A DNA stretch of 64,000 bases from positions 62,001 through 126,000 of the forward strand of contig JAEWSQ010000025.1 in assembly GCA_023398165.1 (NCBI GenBank). The letters run 5' to 3'. The stretch's first letter is position 1, and every line of letters starts with the position of its first letter. The stretch comes from Spirochaetota bacterium (GTDB lineage: Bacteria; Spirochaetota; Spirochaetia; Treponematales; Treponemataceae). The position numbers and the translations under genes were made by a program. A model generated the notes under the pieces. It was not told the origin of the DNA. It saw only the letters and a list, made by a program, of their open reading frames with translations, and ran no database searches. Shown here one piece after another: positions 26,185 through 35,196 of this stretch.

Positions 26185-28014
26185 TTATGTGCGCTGCACA
26201 CGCTCAAATAATTCTTCCCTTGTTATAACTGTCCAAACTGGTCTTCCGTGCGGACAGTGAGGATCTTCAAGGCTGAAAATGTCTGTGATGAGGTTTACCG
26301 CTGCAGTACTGTCCAAAAAGTTTCCGTCCTTGACCGCGCTGCGGCATGCATTTGATGCCGCAAGGGATCTCATAATATCTGCGGGTTCCAATCTTTTTTC
26401 AAGTATATCTTTTTCTAAATCGAGCGCGGTTCCCTGCCACTGAGAGTTGATGCTTGTAATTTCCCATTTACCGTCTTCTTTTTGAGCTATCGTAAAACCT
26501 GCCTCAGAAAGAGCATCCTGTATTGTAGCGAGATACTCATCATCTTCTTTTGATTCAGTTGAGAGAGTGAAGGGTATAAGGAGCTCCTGTTTTCGGTTTT
26601 GATTCATAAAGCGGTCAAATAGAATCCTTTCATGTCCTGCATGCTGATCAATTACATAGAGTTTCCCTTCCCTCTCGGCAAGCAAAAAAAGCGACTGAAA
26701 TGAACCCAAATAGGTAAAGCCGGTATTTCCCTGCACTTCATAATTACCCTTGTGCTGTTCCCGGGTGAGCTTTTGTACTGCAGAGTTTTGTTTGAAATAC
26801 GGTGAAGATGCTGGTATACCTAAGGGTATTACGTGATCAGAGGCTTCACCATACTGTGAGGTGTGATGTGATGAATAGGAGAAAGCAGATTTTGGAAAGG
26901 AATTTAAAGCAGACGAAGATGATTCTTCCCGCGGAAAAAAACTTTTCTCCAATACAGCTGTATCTCTTTGTGAAATAGAGGATGAGCGGAAAAAAGAACG
27001 GAGTGTTGTACTCAGCGCATGGTGGATCGCCCCTAAATCTTTGAACCGCGCTTCTTTTTTAGCCGGATGAATATTGAAATCGACGAGTGAAGGATCAATT
27101 TCTAGGAAAAGACAGCATACCGGATGAAGTCCGTTGGGAAAATATCCCTCACAGCCGTATTCCACGGCCTGAATAAGGCTGTATTCATTAATTTTCCTAT
27201 TGTTAACATATACATGAATGTTTTTCCGGTCGGTACGGGTTACCGAGCTGTCTCCAATGACTATCGTTAGAGTCCAACGGAGGGCTGCTGACGGATCGGA
27301 GACAGTAAGCTCAGAAAAAAGCGGAGTCTCATTATGCAGGGAATATGCTTGTGTAAAACGCTCTTTCTTTGATCTGCATGATGGAAGTATCAGTTTCACC
27401 TCTCCATCGAGTATTAATCGGAATGCAATCTCGGGAAAAGGAACGGTTTTTTCAATGAATGTTAGTCTGCATAAATTACCCTCTGCAGAAGGTCTTTTTA
27501 AAAATGCTCTTCGTGCGGGGAAATTTTCAAATAAACCGCTCGACTGTACAATAGTACCCTTATCGAGTACTGCCGGCTCCAGTATATTTTCAGATGCAGC
27601 CTCGGCACGGAGGCGCCATGCGTGTTCTTCCTCTTTACGTCTTGATGTAATTTCGAGTCTTGAAACCGATGCAATGGATGCAAGAGCCTCTCCCCTGAAT
27701 CCGAGCGTTGAAAGATTTAATAAATCCACCTCGCTCTGTATTTTACTGGTTGCATGAGGTTTAGCACACTGTAAAAGATCTTCTTTTGATAATCCTATAC
27801 CGTCATCGCTGATGCTTATGGATTCTATACCGCCTCCCTGCAGGGAAGCAGTAATAGAAAAAGATCCTGCATCAATAGCATTATCCAATAATTCACGGAT
27901 AACCGCATTCGGTCTGTCAATGACTTCTCCTGCTGCAATTTTCCGTGCTGCTTCCGCAGATAGTGTTTTAACAGGCCGTATCAATCCCCTCCGGGCGGTA
28001 AAAGCAGTAGTCAT
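26185..28014 (-). CDS. mutL: DNA mismatch repair protein MutL
   Basis: MutL couples mismatch recognition by MutS to strand removal. The 609-residue protein has the GHKL ATPase motifs near the N-terminus (VIRELLDNAIDAGS, ISDDGIGL, TLGFRGEALASIASVS) and a C-terminal dimerisation domain. This carries DQHAGHERILFD, ACRSAVKDG and CPHGRPVW, the metal-binding set of endonuclease-active MutL; the last acidic position of the first motif is Asp rather than Glu. Nicking activity is therefore likely. It is downstream of xseA and xseB in a minus-strand DNA-repair group, 8 bases after xseB. Confidence 0.96.
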   Translation of the reverse strand: MTTAFTARRGLIRPVKTLSAEAARKIAAGEVIDRPNAVIRELLDNAIDAGSFSITASLQGGGIESISISDDGIGLSKEDLLQCAKPHATSKIQSEVDLLNLSTLGFRGEALASIASVSRLEITSRRKEEEHAWRLRAEAASENILEPAVLDKGTIVQSSGLFENFPARRAFLKRPSAEGNLCRLTFIEKTVPFPEIAFRLILDGEVKLILPSCRSKKERFTQAYSLHNETPLFSELTVSDPSAALRWTLTIVIGDSSVTRTDRKNIHVYVNNRKINEYSLIQAVEYGCEGYFPNGLHPVCCLFLEIDPSLVDFNIHPAKKEARFKDLGAIHHALSTTLRSFFRSSSISQRDTAVLEKSFFPREESSSSALNSFPKSAFSYSSHHTSQYGEASDHVIPLGIPASSPYFKQNSAVQKLTREQHKGNYEVQGNTGFTYLGSFQSLFLLAEREGKLYVIDQHAGHERILFDRFMNQNRKQELLIPFTLSTESKEDDEYLATIQDALSEAGFTIAQKEDGKWEITSINSQWQGTALDLEKDILEKRLEPADIMRSLAASNACRSAVKDGNFLDSTAAVNLITDIFSLEDPHCPHGRPVWTVITREELFERVQRT

Positions 28015-28022
28015 AGTAATGC

Positions 28023-28259
28023 TCAGTTCATATCAACTGATGAAAAAAGATCCAGCTCCGGTTTTTCATCCGGTGAAGTACTCTGGTTCATGAGAATTTG
28101 AATCCTGCTTTCAATTTTATCAAGATCTTTTTCCATGGATTTTGACAGCTTAATTCCCTCTTCAAATAATTTAAGAGCCTCCTCTATGGGAAGATCGCTT
28201 TTTTTTATAGAAGTGTTTAGTTTTTCAAGTTTGTCAAGTCTTTTCTCAAATGATTCCAT
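28023..28259 (-). CDS. xseB: Exodeoxyribonuclease VII small subunit
   Basis: A 78-residue helical protein matching XseB: FEKRLDKLEKLNTSIKKSDL followed by LPIEEALKLFEEGIKLSK, the conserved core of the family. It binds the large subunit XseA, encoded 20 bases upstream, to form exonuclease VII, which degrades single-stranded DNA to short oligonucleotides. The ribosome site (GGAGG) is good. The length is normal. Confidence 0.94.
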   Translation of the reverse strand: MESFEKRLDKLEKLNTSIKKSDLPIEEALKLFEEGIKLSKSMEKDLDKIESRIQILMNQSTSPDEKPELDLFSSVDMN

Positions 28260-28279
28260 ATATCCTCCGGGATGAATGC

Positions 28280-29500
28280 TTAGTGTACTTCAACTACCTG
28301 TGCGGTCATGACACCCTTATAGGGTTTTATCGTAAGATTTGCACCCTGCGCTGTCTGAGCCGCGTCAGTGATAACCTTTCCGGTTACTGCATCGGTTACA
28401 ACAGAAAAGCCGCGTTCCAAAATTGAAAGCGGATTTAGAGATTCCAGATTCAGAGAAGCAAGCTGCAAAGTCTGTTTTTTGTCCTGGACGAGCGTCTGCA
28501 TGGCATTGATGAGATCTTCCCGGGCATAATCAAAACGCTGAAAAAGAGGCTGTTCTATGCTTCTAAAGCGGAGTACAAGATTATCCTGCGAAAAATTTCT
28601 AACAAGAGCTTTCATATGATCCAGTTTATGGTGAATAGTCTGTATAAAAATATCTTTGTAATTTTCTACCGCAGATACTATATCGTCAAGAGACGGAACG
28701 GCAAGTTCCGCAGCAGCAGAAGGAGTGGGGGCGCGGACATCGGCGGCGTAGTCGCAGAGCGCCCAGTCAATTTCGTGTCCCACAGCGGAAATTACCGGTA
28801 TAATAGAGTCTGCAATAGCACGGACAACTTGTTCATCTGAAAAGGGAAGGAGATCTTCAAGGGATCCGCCTCCGCGTCCTACTATAAGAACATCGCACAA
28901 ATTGTGTATATTTGCAGTTTTAATCTGTTTTGCAATAATAGAGCCCGCTTCGTCCCCCTGTACCGGACAGGGAAGAACAAGAACTGAAACTTTCGGATTT
29001 CTTCTGTTTATAATCTGTAAAATATCACGTAAAGCGGCACCTGTCGGGCTTGTTACGACTCCGACACAGAGGGGAAAGTAGGGAATATTTTTTTTTCTTT
29101 CCGCATCAAATAAACCTTCTTCTGCAAAGGCTCTCTTTCTCATCTCAAGAAGTTTTAAAATATCGCCGCTGCCGGTTTCTTCCATAGAATCAATTACAAT
29201 CTGATACGAGCCGCGCTGGGCATACACCGAGAGGGAACCTTTAACTCTAACCTTCATTCCGTCTTTGGGAGTAAATGAAAGGTATCTTGATTTACCTTTG
29301 AAAAGAACGGCAGAAATTGATGCAGCATCATCTTTGAGGGTAAAGTAAATATGTCCTGTGCTTGAAGGACGGTAATTTGAAATTTCACCTTCTACCGAAA
29401 CATCCGGAAGGGAACCCTCTAAAAGCTCTTTTATTATCCCGGTCAGATCTGTTACCGTTAAGGTTATTGATGAGAAGTCTTGAAAATTTTCAGTGCTCAA
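28280..29500 (-). CDS. xseA: Exodeoxyribonuclease VII large subunit
   Basis: The 406-residue catalytic subunit of exonuclease VII. An N-terminal OB fold (DVSVEGEISNYRPSSTGHIYFTLKD, shown in part) is followed by the nuclease domain with GVVTSPTGAALRDI, VGRGGGSLEDLLPF and VISAVGHEIDW, all family signatures. It ends with a helical region. The start is TTG (29500), supported by AAGGAG 7 bases upstream. It heads the xseA-xseB-mutL group; the gap to the transporter gene upstream is 33 bases. Confidence 0.94.
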   Translation of the reverse strand: MSTENFQDFSSITLTVTDLTGIIKELLEGSLPDVSVEGEISNYRPSSTGHIYFTLKDDAASISAVLFKGKSRYLSFTPKDGMKVRVKGSLSVYAQRGSYQIVIDSMEETGSGDILKLLEMRKRAFAEEGLFDAERKKNIPYFPLCVGVVTSPTGAALRDILQIINRRNPKVSVLVLPCPVQGDEAGSIIAKQIKTANIHNLCDVLIVGRGGGSLEDLLPFSDEQVVRAIADSIIPVISAVGHEIDWALCDYAADVRAPTPSAAAELAVPSLDDIVSAVENYKDIFIQTIHHKLDHMKALVRNFSQDNLVLRFRSIEQPLFQRFDYAREDLINAMQTLVQDKKQTLQLASLNLESLNPLSILERGFSVVTDAVTGKVITDAAQTAQGANLTIKPYKGVMTAQVVEVH

Positions 29501-29533
29501 TGAAAAACTCCTTATCTGACAGGGACGGAAAAA

Positions 29534-30904
29534 TTACTTTCTCTTTTCCAGATCTGATACAATTTTGCTGTAAAAAACGGAATCTATCTTAAACTTAGCC
29601 AAGTATACTATAAAACCGGCTAGAATTGAAAGAAGGGGAAGGAACAGCATGGCAATTTTCATGAGTAATAATCCTTTATCGGTCACATCAGCGGGACTTT
29701 GAGCGCTGTTTATGCCGGACAGTACAACAACGTATCCGACAATTCCGGAGGCAACAGCACCTCCTAATTTGTTAATGAAAGGCTGGAGCGAGAAGGTAAC
29801 GCCTTCATTTCTTTTTCCCAGTTTCCATTGACCGTACTCGACGGTGTCTGCAAGAAACATCAGCATCAACAGCTGAATAAAGGCCTGACCGAAAAAAATG
29901 CATAATCCGCTTATACCAATAGGAAGCATGTTCATCGGAGAGAAAAAGAAGACAATATAGCCTGTAATAACAAGAATTATAGACACCGTGTAAAGCTGCT
30001 TTCGTGAGAATTTCTTACTGAAAAGGGGGAAAACACTCAACGCTGTAAGCTGGGCAGCTCCTAAAATAACTGCAAAGATGGAATACATGCCTTCGTTTTT
30101 AAAAGCATATTTGAAAAAGTACAGGCCGAAGCTTGTCGTTGTCATGTAGCCTATCATGAAAAGACTCATGGAAACTGCAGTGACACATAACTGATCATTC
30201 TTGAAAATTGCTTTGAACATTCCAATAATGCTTGTCGAATCCTTTCTTTCATTGCTGACAACAGGAGTTTGCGTTTCTTTCACACCGAAGACGGTAATTG
30301 ACTGAAACACAAGAAGGATGACCACGATGCCTATGGAAAAAATCATATAAGCCTTACTCATACTGCCGAGTGCGGCTCCCAGTGCATTTGTGATGGGAAC
30401 GATGCCGCTTACAACAAAGAACAGCCCTATATTGGCGCAGATTCTTGCAATAGCTCCTATCTTTTCTCTCTCTTTTTGGGATGCACTTAATGAAGGAAGC
30501 ATTGACCAGAATGAAATATCGTTGGTGGTGAAGGCGATACCCCAGGATACATACAGTACCGCAAAAAGAACGATGTATTTACTTCCGCGCAGTCCCGTGT
30601 CTGTAAAGAGCAGCACCGTAATAATACTGCTCAGTATTGAGCCGAAAACAATCCATGGTTTAAATTTTCCCCAGCGAGTTTTGGTATTATCAACTATGGT
30701 GCCCATAATCGGGTCATTGAGGGCATCAAAAATTCTGGCGGCAAGCATTATATTGGTTGCGTATAAAATAGTCGAATCATTGAGTTTTAAAATATCAGTC
30801 AAATAGAAGATGAGATACATGCTTACCATGGAATAAACCATATCCCGTCCTACCGTACCCAACCCGAACGTATAGCGGTTCCTTAGTATACTTTTATCGC
30901 TCAT
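29534..30904 (-). CDS. GPH-family (MFS) sugar:cation symporter
   Basis: A 456-residue inner-membrane protein with about 12 hydrophobic helices. The pattern is that of the glycoside-pentoside-hexuronide:cation symporter family (MelB/XynB-like): GTVGRDMVYSMVSMYLIFYL at the start, then ARIFDALNDPIMGTIVDNT and RWGKFKPWIVFG, the conserved loop after helix 2. It overlaps the GH13 glucosidase gene by 4 bases (ATGA), so it most likely imports the oligosaccharide that the enzyme cleaves. Substrate type cannot be read from sequence. Confidence 0.9.
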   Translation of the reverse strand: MSDKSILRNRYTFGLGTVGRDMVYSMVSMYLIFYLTDILKLNDSTILYATNIMLAARIFDALNDPIMGTIVDNTKTRWGKFKPWIVFGSILSSIITVLLFTDTGLRGSKYIVLFAVLYVSWGIAFTTNDISFWSMLPSLSASQKEREKIGAIARICANIGLFFVVSGIVPITNALGAALGSMSKAYMIFSIGIVVILLVFQSITVFGVKETQTPVVSNERKDSTSIIGMFKAIFKNDQLCVTAVSMSLFMIGYMTTTSFGLYFFKYAFKNEGMYSIFAVILGAAQLTALSVFPLFSKKFSRKQLYTVSIILVITGYIVFFFSPMNMLPIGISGLCIFFGQAFIQLLMLMFLADTVEYGQWKLGKRNEGVTFSLQPFINKLGGAVASGIVGYVVVLSGINSAQSPADVTDKGLLLMKIAMLFLPLLSILAGFIVYLAKFKIDSVFYSKIVSDLEKRK

Positions 30905-32601
30905 GCTTTATCTCCTGTGGAAGTTTCTATGATCAGAGCCTCATAAGATTGCAGAGTTATACAATCCTGAACACTGCTCCTTCCGCAGTTTGAACAAAGC
31001 ACTTGGCCGTTTTCAATCTGTCTGAGTACCGGATTGCTTAGTTTTTGAGGTTTAGCGGAAAAATTGAGAAGGACAATGCAGCGTTCGTTGTCGTATTCCC
31101 GTTCGTAGCAGAAAAGTTCACCGCGGGAGGGCAGGGCAAAAAAAGTACCTTTTAAAAGAGGTTTTTTGTCCCGCCGCAGTGCAATGAGCTTCTTATAGTA
31201 GGAGAGTATTGAATCACTGTCCTTAAGCTCCCGTTCTGCATTTATTGTCCTGTAATTACTGTTAACTCGTATCCAGGGTTCTTCTTTCCCCTTCGGAGAA
31301 AAACCCGCATGCTCGGCATTATTCCACTGCATAGGAGTCCGGGCATTATCTCTCGAAGATTTTTGAATCATGTGCCACCGTATTTTCTTGGGGAAATGCA
31401 TTTTTCGGGCAAGACTGTCTACGTAATGCGACTCGACATCCTTTATTTCATCGAGGCTGGAAAAATACGCATTGGTCATGCCTATTTCCTCCCCCTGATA
31501 AATGAACGGCGTTCCCCTCAGCGTTAAAAGAAGGGTAGCAAGCATTTTTCCCGAAACTTTGTGATGCTTGGCATCATTGCCGAACCGTGAAATACTTCTG
31601 ATCTGATCGTGGTTTTCGAGGTAGTTTGCATTCCAGTCAAGGCAGCCCTGCCATTTTGTTAAAACATTTGTAAACGAAGCCGGCTTAAAACGGGTTTTGA
31701 ACCACTTATTATTGATTTGATCCGTTTCCATATGTTCAAAACTGAAAACCATATCAAGTTCGCCCCGTTCGCTCGCACATAAATCATTCGCCATGGACGT
31801 ATCGACGAGCACTGTTTCGCCTACGGTAAAACAGTCATACGAACTGAAAACATCACGTTTGAGCTCAGCGAGTATTTTATGACAGCCATCCTGCGACACA
31901 TAGTGTTCCCGTCCGGTGAGGGCTATTCTTCTTTTCCCGTTCTTGAGGCTTGATTTATATATAACATTGATGACATCGCACCTGAATCCGCTTATTCCCA
32001 TATCGAGCCAGAATTTGAGAATTTCTTTTACTTCTGCGAGTACCTTAGGATTATTGTAGTTAAGATCGGGCTGTTTACGTGAAAAAAGGTGAAGATAATA
32101 TTCTCCGGTAACGCTGTCGTATTCCCATGCAGGGCCGGTAAAAAAACTTGACCAGTTGTTAGGCGGTTTGAGGGACTGTTTTCCCTTACGCCCGCCTTTT
32201 CCCTTTCTCCAATAGTAGTAATCGCGGTACGGATTATCTATACTTTTTCTGCTTTCAATAAACCAGGGGTGTTCATCGGATGTGTGATTAATAACTAAAT
32301 CCATAATGATGCGGATATCCCTCTTTTTTGCCTCCGCAATGAGCTTTTTCATATCTTTAAGCGTGCCGAATTCTTTTTGAATATCGGTATAATTGCTGAT
32401 GTCGTAGCCGTTGTCGTCATTAGGCGAGCAGTATACCGGTGAAAGCCATATAATGCCGATGCCGAGCTCTTTAAGGTAGTCTAGTTTTGATATAATTCCC
32501 GGAATATCTCCTATTCCATCTCCGTTGGAGTCGCAAAAACTTCTCGGATAAATCTGATACACAACCCGTTCTTTCCACCACACACTTTCTTTATTTTTCA
32601 T
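30901..32601 (-). CDS. GH13 alpha-glucosidase (oligo-1,6-glucosidase/trehalulose type)
   Basis: A cytoplasmic glycoside hydrolase of family 13, 566 residues from ATG 32601. The start is preferred because GGAGA lies 7 bases upstream and the protein then begins MKNKESVWWKERVVYQIYPRSF. The conserved regions are DLVINHTSDEHPW (region I), GFRCDVINVI with the nucleophile Asp (II), FTVGETVLVD with the acid/base Glu (III) and ANYLENHDQIRS (IV). This set suits oligo-1,6-glucosidase, trehalose-6-phosphate hydrolase or sucrose isomerase-like enzymes; the specific bond is uncertain. Co-transcribed with the symporter, it forms a small sugar-utilisation unit without a local regulator. Confidence 0.92.
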   Translation of the reverse strand: MKNKESVWWKERVVYQIYPRSFCDSNGDGIGDIPGIISKLDYLKELGIGIIWLSPVYCSPNDDNGYDISNYTDIQKEFGTLKDMKKLIAEAKKRDIRIIMDLVINHTSDEHPWFIESRKSIDNPYRDYYYWRKGKGGRKGKQSLKPPNNWSSFFTGPAWEYDSVTGEYYLHLFSRKQPDLNYNNPKVLAEVKEILKFWLDMGISGFRCDVINVIYKSSLKNGKRRIALTGREHYVSQDGCHKILAELKRDVFSSYDCFTVGETVLVDTSMANDLCASERGELDMVFSFEHMETDQINNKWFKTRFKPASFTNVLTKWQGCLDWNANYLENHDQIRSISRFGNDAKHHKVSGKMLATLLLTLRGTPFIYQGEEIGMTNAYFSSLDEIKDVESHYVDSLARKMHFPKKIRWHMIQKSSRDNARTPMQWNNAEHAGFSPKGKEEPWIRVNSNYRTINAERELKDSDSILSYYKKLIALRRDKKPLLKGTFFALPSRGELFCYEREYDNERCIVLLNFSAKPQKLSNPVLRQIENGQVLCSNCGRSSVQDCITLQSYEALIIETSTGDKA

Positions 32602-32690
32602 AAATCGTCTCCGCGTGAAAAAGAGCATCTCTATTAAGTGTATATCAGTGTTTTGTGTTGCGCAAGCATTTTTTTGCCGATACTCATCAT
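32602..32690. promoter_or_regulatory. Divergent intergenic region between glucosidase and spiro-SPASM operon
   Basis: This 89-base gap must hold promoters for both directions. On the plus strand GATACT (32679-32684) ends 6 bases before the ATG at 32691, with a TTGCGC 15 bases further up as a poor -35; no Shine-Dalgarno site is present. The minus-strand ribosome site is clear, but its promoter is not. Confidence 0.4.
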
Positions 32691-34262
32691 ATGAAAACTT
32701 GTGTTATTTTATTTGCCGGAAATCTGTCCGCTTATGCATGTGATAAAAATTTTGATGGGAAATCTGCCTTTGATCTGGCCATAGGCTGGGCTTCCCGCAT
32801 TGAAGGCGCGCAAAAACTGTGTATATTGGCGTCAGGCGCAGTTCCTGAAGTTTTACTGCCGTCTCTTCCGGTTGAGGTCATTACTGAATCTTCATGGACT
32901 GTTCAGAAACTATTATCTGCAGTTGATTCATTCCTCAGCAGAGGGGATTACGCCACTGCGGTATTTTCATGGGCTGACTGTCCTTTTTTGGATGACGGGT
33001 ATACAAAAACACTTATAGAACTGCATCACAAGTATTTCTGTGAATATACCTTTGCCGAAGGTTTCCCGTACGGTATAACTCCTGAAGTCATCGACAGCGG
33101 CACCGTAAGGATTTTAAAAAATATGGGTGAAAAGAGCGGAAACACGAAGGTGGATCGAGACAGCTTTTTTTCTCTTTTAAAAACTGATATCAACTCATTT
33201 GAGATAGAAACGTATATTCCTCCCTTTGACCTGCGGCAGTACCGTCTTTCATTTCACTGCGGGACAAAACGAAACGCCCTGTTGTGCGGGCGGATGCACA
33301 GCCTTAAAAAGACAAAGAATACTGCTTTCGATGTATTATGCAGGGAACCGGAACTCCTTCATACACTCCCATCCTTTTATGCTCTTCAGATTGCAAAACC
33401 GTGCTGTTCATCATGCTCCTATTGTCCGTATCCGGCTTTTTTAAGAGAAAATCCTCTTCTGCAAAAGCAGGAAGAGTTTATGGATCCGGAAAAGTTTTCT
33501 GCTGTAATACAATCAATATCAGATTTTTCAGACGACGCGGTTATTTCACTATCGCTGTGGGGTGAGGCGATGCTTAATCCTCACATTGAACAGTTCATTG
33601 AAACAGTCCTTAAAAATACAAAATTATCACTTGTAATAGAAACCTGTTCGTTTGAATTTACGCAAAGTCTTCTTGAAAGTATAAGTTCAATAGTTCAAAA
33701 GTGCGGAGAACGGACCAACGGTCAAAAAAGCATCTACTGGATAGTCGGTATTGATGCTCACAGTAATGCATTATACAATTCCATTCATAACGATTCTTTC
33801 AGCCTTGAAAAGGCGGTTAAAAATGTGGAAGCTCTAAAAAAATACTTCCCCGGTTCAGTGTATCCGCAGTTTTTGCGGCTTAAGGAAAATGAGGATGAAT
33901 TGGAAGGATTCTACCGTTTCTGGAAAGCTCATGAAGGCGGAGAATTAATCATTCAAAAATATGATTCGTTTGCCGGAACTCTGGAAGATAAAAAAGTAAC
34001 CGATTTGAGTCCCGTGATTAGAACCCCCTGCTGGCACCTTAGAAATGATATTGCGGTGATGCTGGACGGTACTGTTCCCTTATGCAAATCCATACTGCCT
34101 CACTCCGGTTCCACCGCCGAGCCCTGGATAATGGGGAATATTTTTACCGATTCCATGGAAAAAATTTGGGGCTCTGTCTATAAACATCTGGAAAATCATT
34201 GTAAAAACGAGTATGGTGAGGCATGCAGGAAGTGCGATGAATACTATACCTTTAACTTTTAA
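32691..34262 (+). CDS. Spiro-SPASM protein (radical SAM enzyme with SPASM domain)
   Basis: A 523-residue protein. The N-terminal 200 residues look like a nucleotide-sugar transferase fold (MKTCVILFAGNLSAYACD; AVFSWADCPFLDDGYT). The radical SAM core carries CCSSCSYCPYPAFLRE, which fits the CxxxCxxC cluster motif, then SLSLWGEAMLNPHIEQFIE. The C-terminal SPASM region has cysteines in TPCWHLRN, TVPLCKSILP and GEACRKCDEYYTF for an auxiliary Fe-S cluster. This combination is the spirochaete-restricted spiro-SPASM family, whose reaction is not known to me. The ATG at 32691 lacks a ribosome site; GTG 32655 and TTG 32658 are in-frame alternatives. It overlaps the next gene by 26 bases and leads a tightly packed operon. 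Confidence 0.85.
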   Translation: MKTCVILFAGNLSAYACDKNFDGKSAFDLAIGWASRIEGAQKLCILASGAVPEVLLPSLPVEVITESSWTVQKLLSAVDSFLSRGDYATAVFSWADCPFLDDGYTKTLIELHHKYFCEYTFAEGFPYGITPEVIDSGTVRILKNMGEKSGNTKVDRDSFFSLLKTDINSFEIETYIPPFDLRQYRLSFHCGTKRNALLCGRMHSLKKTKNTAFDVLCREPELLHTLPSFYALQIAKPCCSSCSYCPYPAFLRENPLLQKQEEFMDPEKFSAVIQSISDFSDDAVISLSLWGEAMLNPHIEQFIETVLKNTKLSLVIETCSFEFTQSLLESISSIVQKCGERTNGQKSIYWIVGIDAHSNALYNSIHNDSFSLEKAVKNVEALKKYFPGSVYPQFLRLKENEDELEGFYRFWKAHEGGELIIQKYDSFAGTLEDKKVTDLSPVIRTPCWHLRNDIAVMLDGTVPLCKSILPHSGSTAEPWIMGNIFTDSMEKIWGSVYKHLENHCKNEYGEACRKCDEYYTFNF

Positions 34263-35196
34263 CGAAAAGCAGATTGAGAGAACTATCCTGGGCGGAACGG
34301 AGAAGAATCCCTTTGCATCTCATCCTGTTTCCGTTATTGTGCTTACCCGTGAGATAAGTCATTACAAGAATCAAATTTTTGAATCCCTCATGAAAAACGG
34401 ATTTGAATCCATCATTTCCGTTGAACACCATATTGAAAACTACAGCATTGATGAATTAAGCAGAACCTATCCCTGTGTTAAGTTTATTATTCCCCATGAA
34501 AAAATAAGTACCGGGGAAAAAATAAATATCAGCATGAGCGAAGTTGACAGCCCCTATGTACTCGTGCTTTGGGATGATATTAAAACCCGCGTTAATATGC
34601 TCTCGGAAATGCTTCTAAGCCGTCTTGCAGAGTCATCAACGTTGTGCCTTTCTCCGGTGCTTTTAAATGATCAGATGCAGAATCTCCTTGTGAAAATGAA
34701 GCCTTCACTTAAAAAAGGATCTTTTACTGTGCTTCCCGGCCAGGTTCTTTACGATATTTCTCCAACTTTATATAACTTCGATTTTATTGGGATTTATGAC
34801 CGTCAGAAATTCATAACGATGGGCGGTTTTGATTATACAATCACCTCGTCATACTATCAGAATCTTGATTTTTGCATGAGAAGCTGGCTGTGGGGCGAAA
34901 AAATTGCCGTAACCCCCTTATTCCGTCTTTCATATGAAACATCCTCTCCCGTTGAAGATTCGACCATAGATGAATCATATACCCGGTTTTACTTAAAAAA
35001 TCTTCTGCCTTTTTTTAATGATGATTCCGCCTACATTCCGGTAAGTTCTTTTTTCCCCTTTGTACGTCGGACTTCTTCGTTTTTTGAGTCTCTTTCTCTC
35101 TTTAAGCAGGCCCGTGCCTGGGTGGAGGCAAATAAATACCGGTTTAAAACAGATGCAAAAACACTAATAGCTCAATGGGATGATAAAACAGAATGA
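34237..35196 (+). CDS. Glycosyltransferase-like protein (GT-A/GT2-like)
   Basis: A 319-residue protein, starting at the second ATG (34237), which has AGGA about 7 bases upstream; ATG 34213 is an alternative. It opens with VSVIVLTREISHYKNQIFESL, a beta-alpha-beta unit as in GT-A transferases, and has a DxD-like region (SPYVLVLWDDIKTR) and a later acceptor-side pattern (FDFIGIYDRQKFITMGGFDY) seen in GT2 enzymes. Conservation is weak, so donor and acceptor are unknown and the fold is inferred. It overlaps the spiro-SPASM gene by 26 bases and the next gene by 4 (ATGA), which argues for co-translation and a shared pathway. Confidence 0.65.
   Translation: MNTIPLTFNEKQIERTILGGTEKNPFASHPVSVIVLTREISHYKNQIFESLMKNGFESIISVEHHIENYSIDELSRTYPCVKFIIPHEKISTGEKINISMSEVDSPYVLVLWDDIKTRVNMLSEMLLSRLAESSTLCLSPVLLNDQMQNLLVKMKPSLKKGSFTVLPGQVLYDISPTLYNFDFIGIYDRQKFITMGGFDYTITSSYYQNLDFCMRSWLWGEKIAVTPLFRLSYETSSPVEDSTIDESYTRFYLKNLLPFFNDDSAYIPVSSFFPFVRRTSSFFESLSLFKQARAWVEANKYRFKTDAKTLIAQWDDKTE

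Noticed and set aside
27218..27757. A 179-codon open frame on the plus strand
   Set aside because: It is fully antisense to mutL, whose conserved MutL motifs are read on the minus strand, and it shows no family resemblance or ribosome site.
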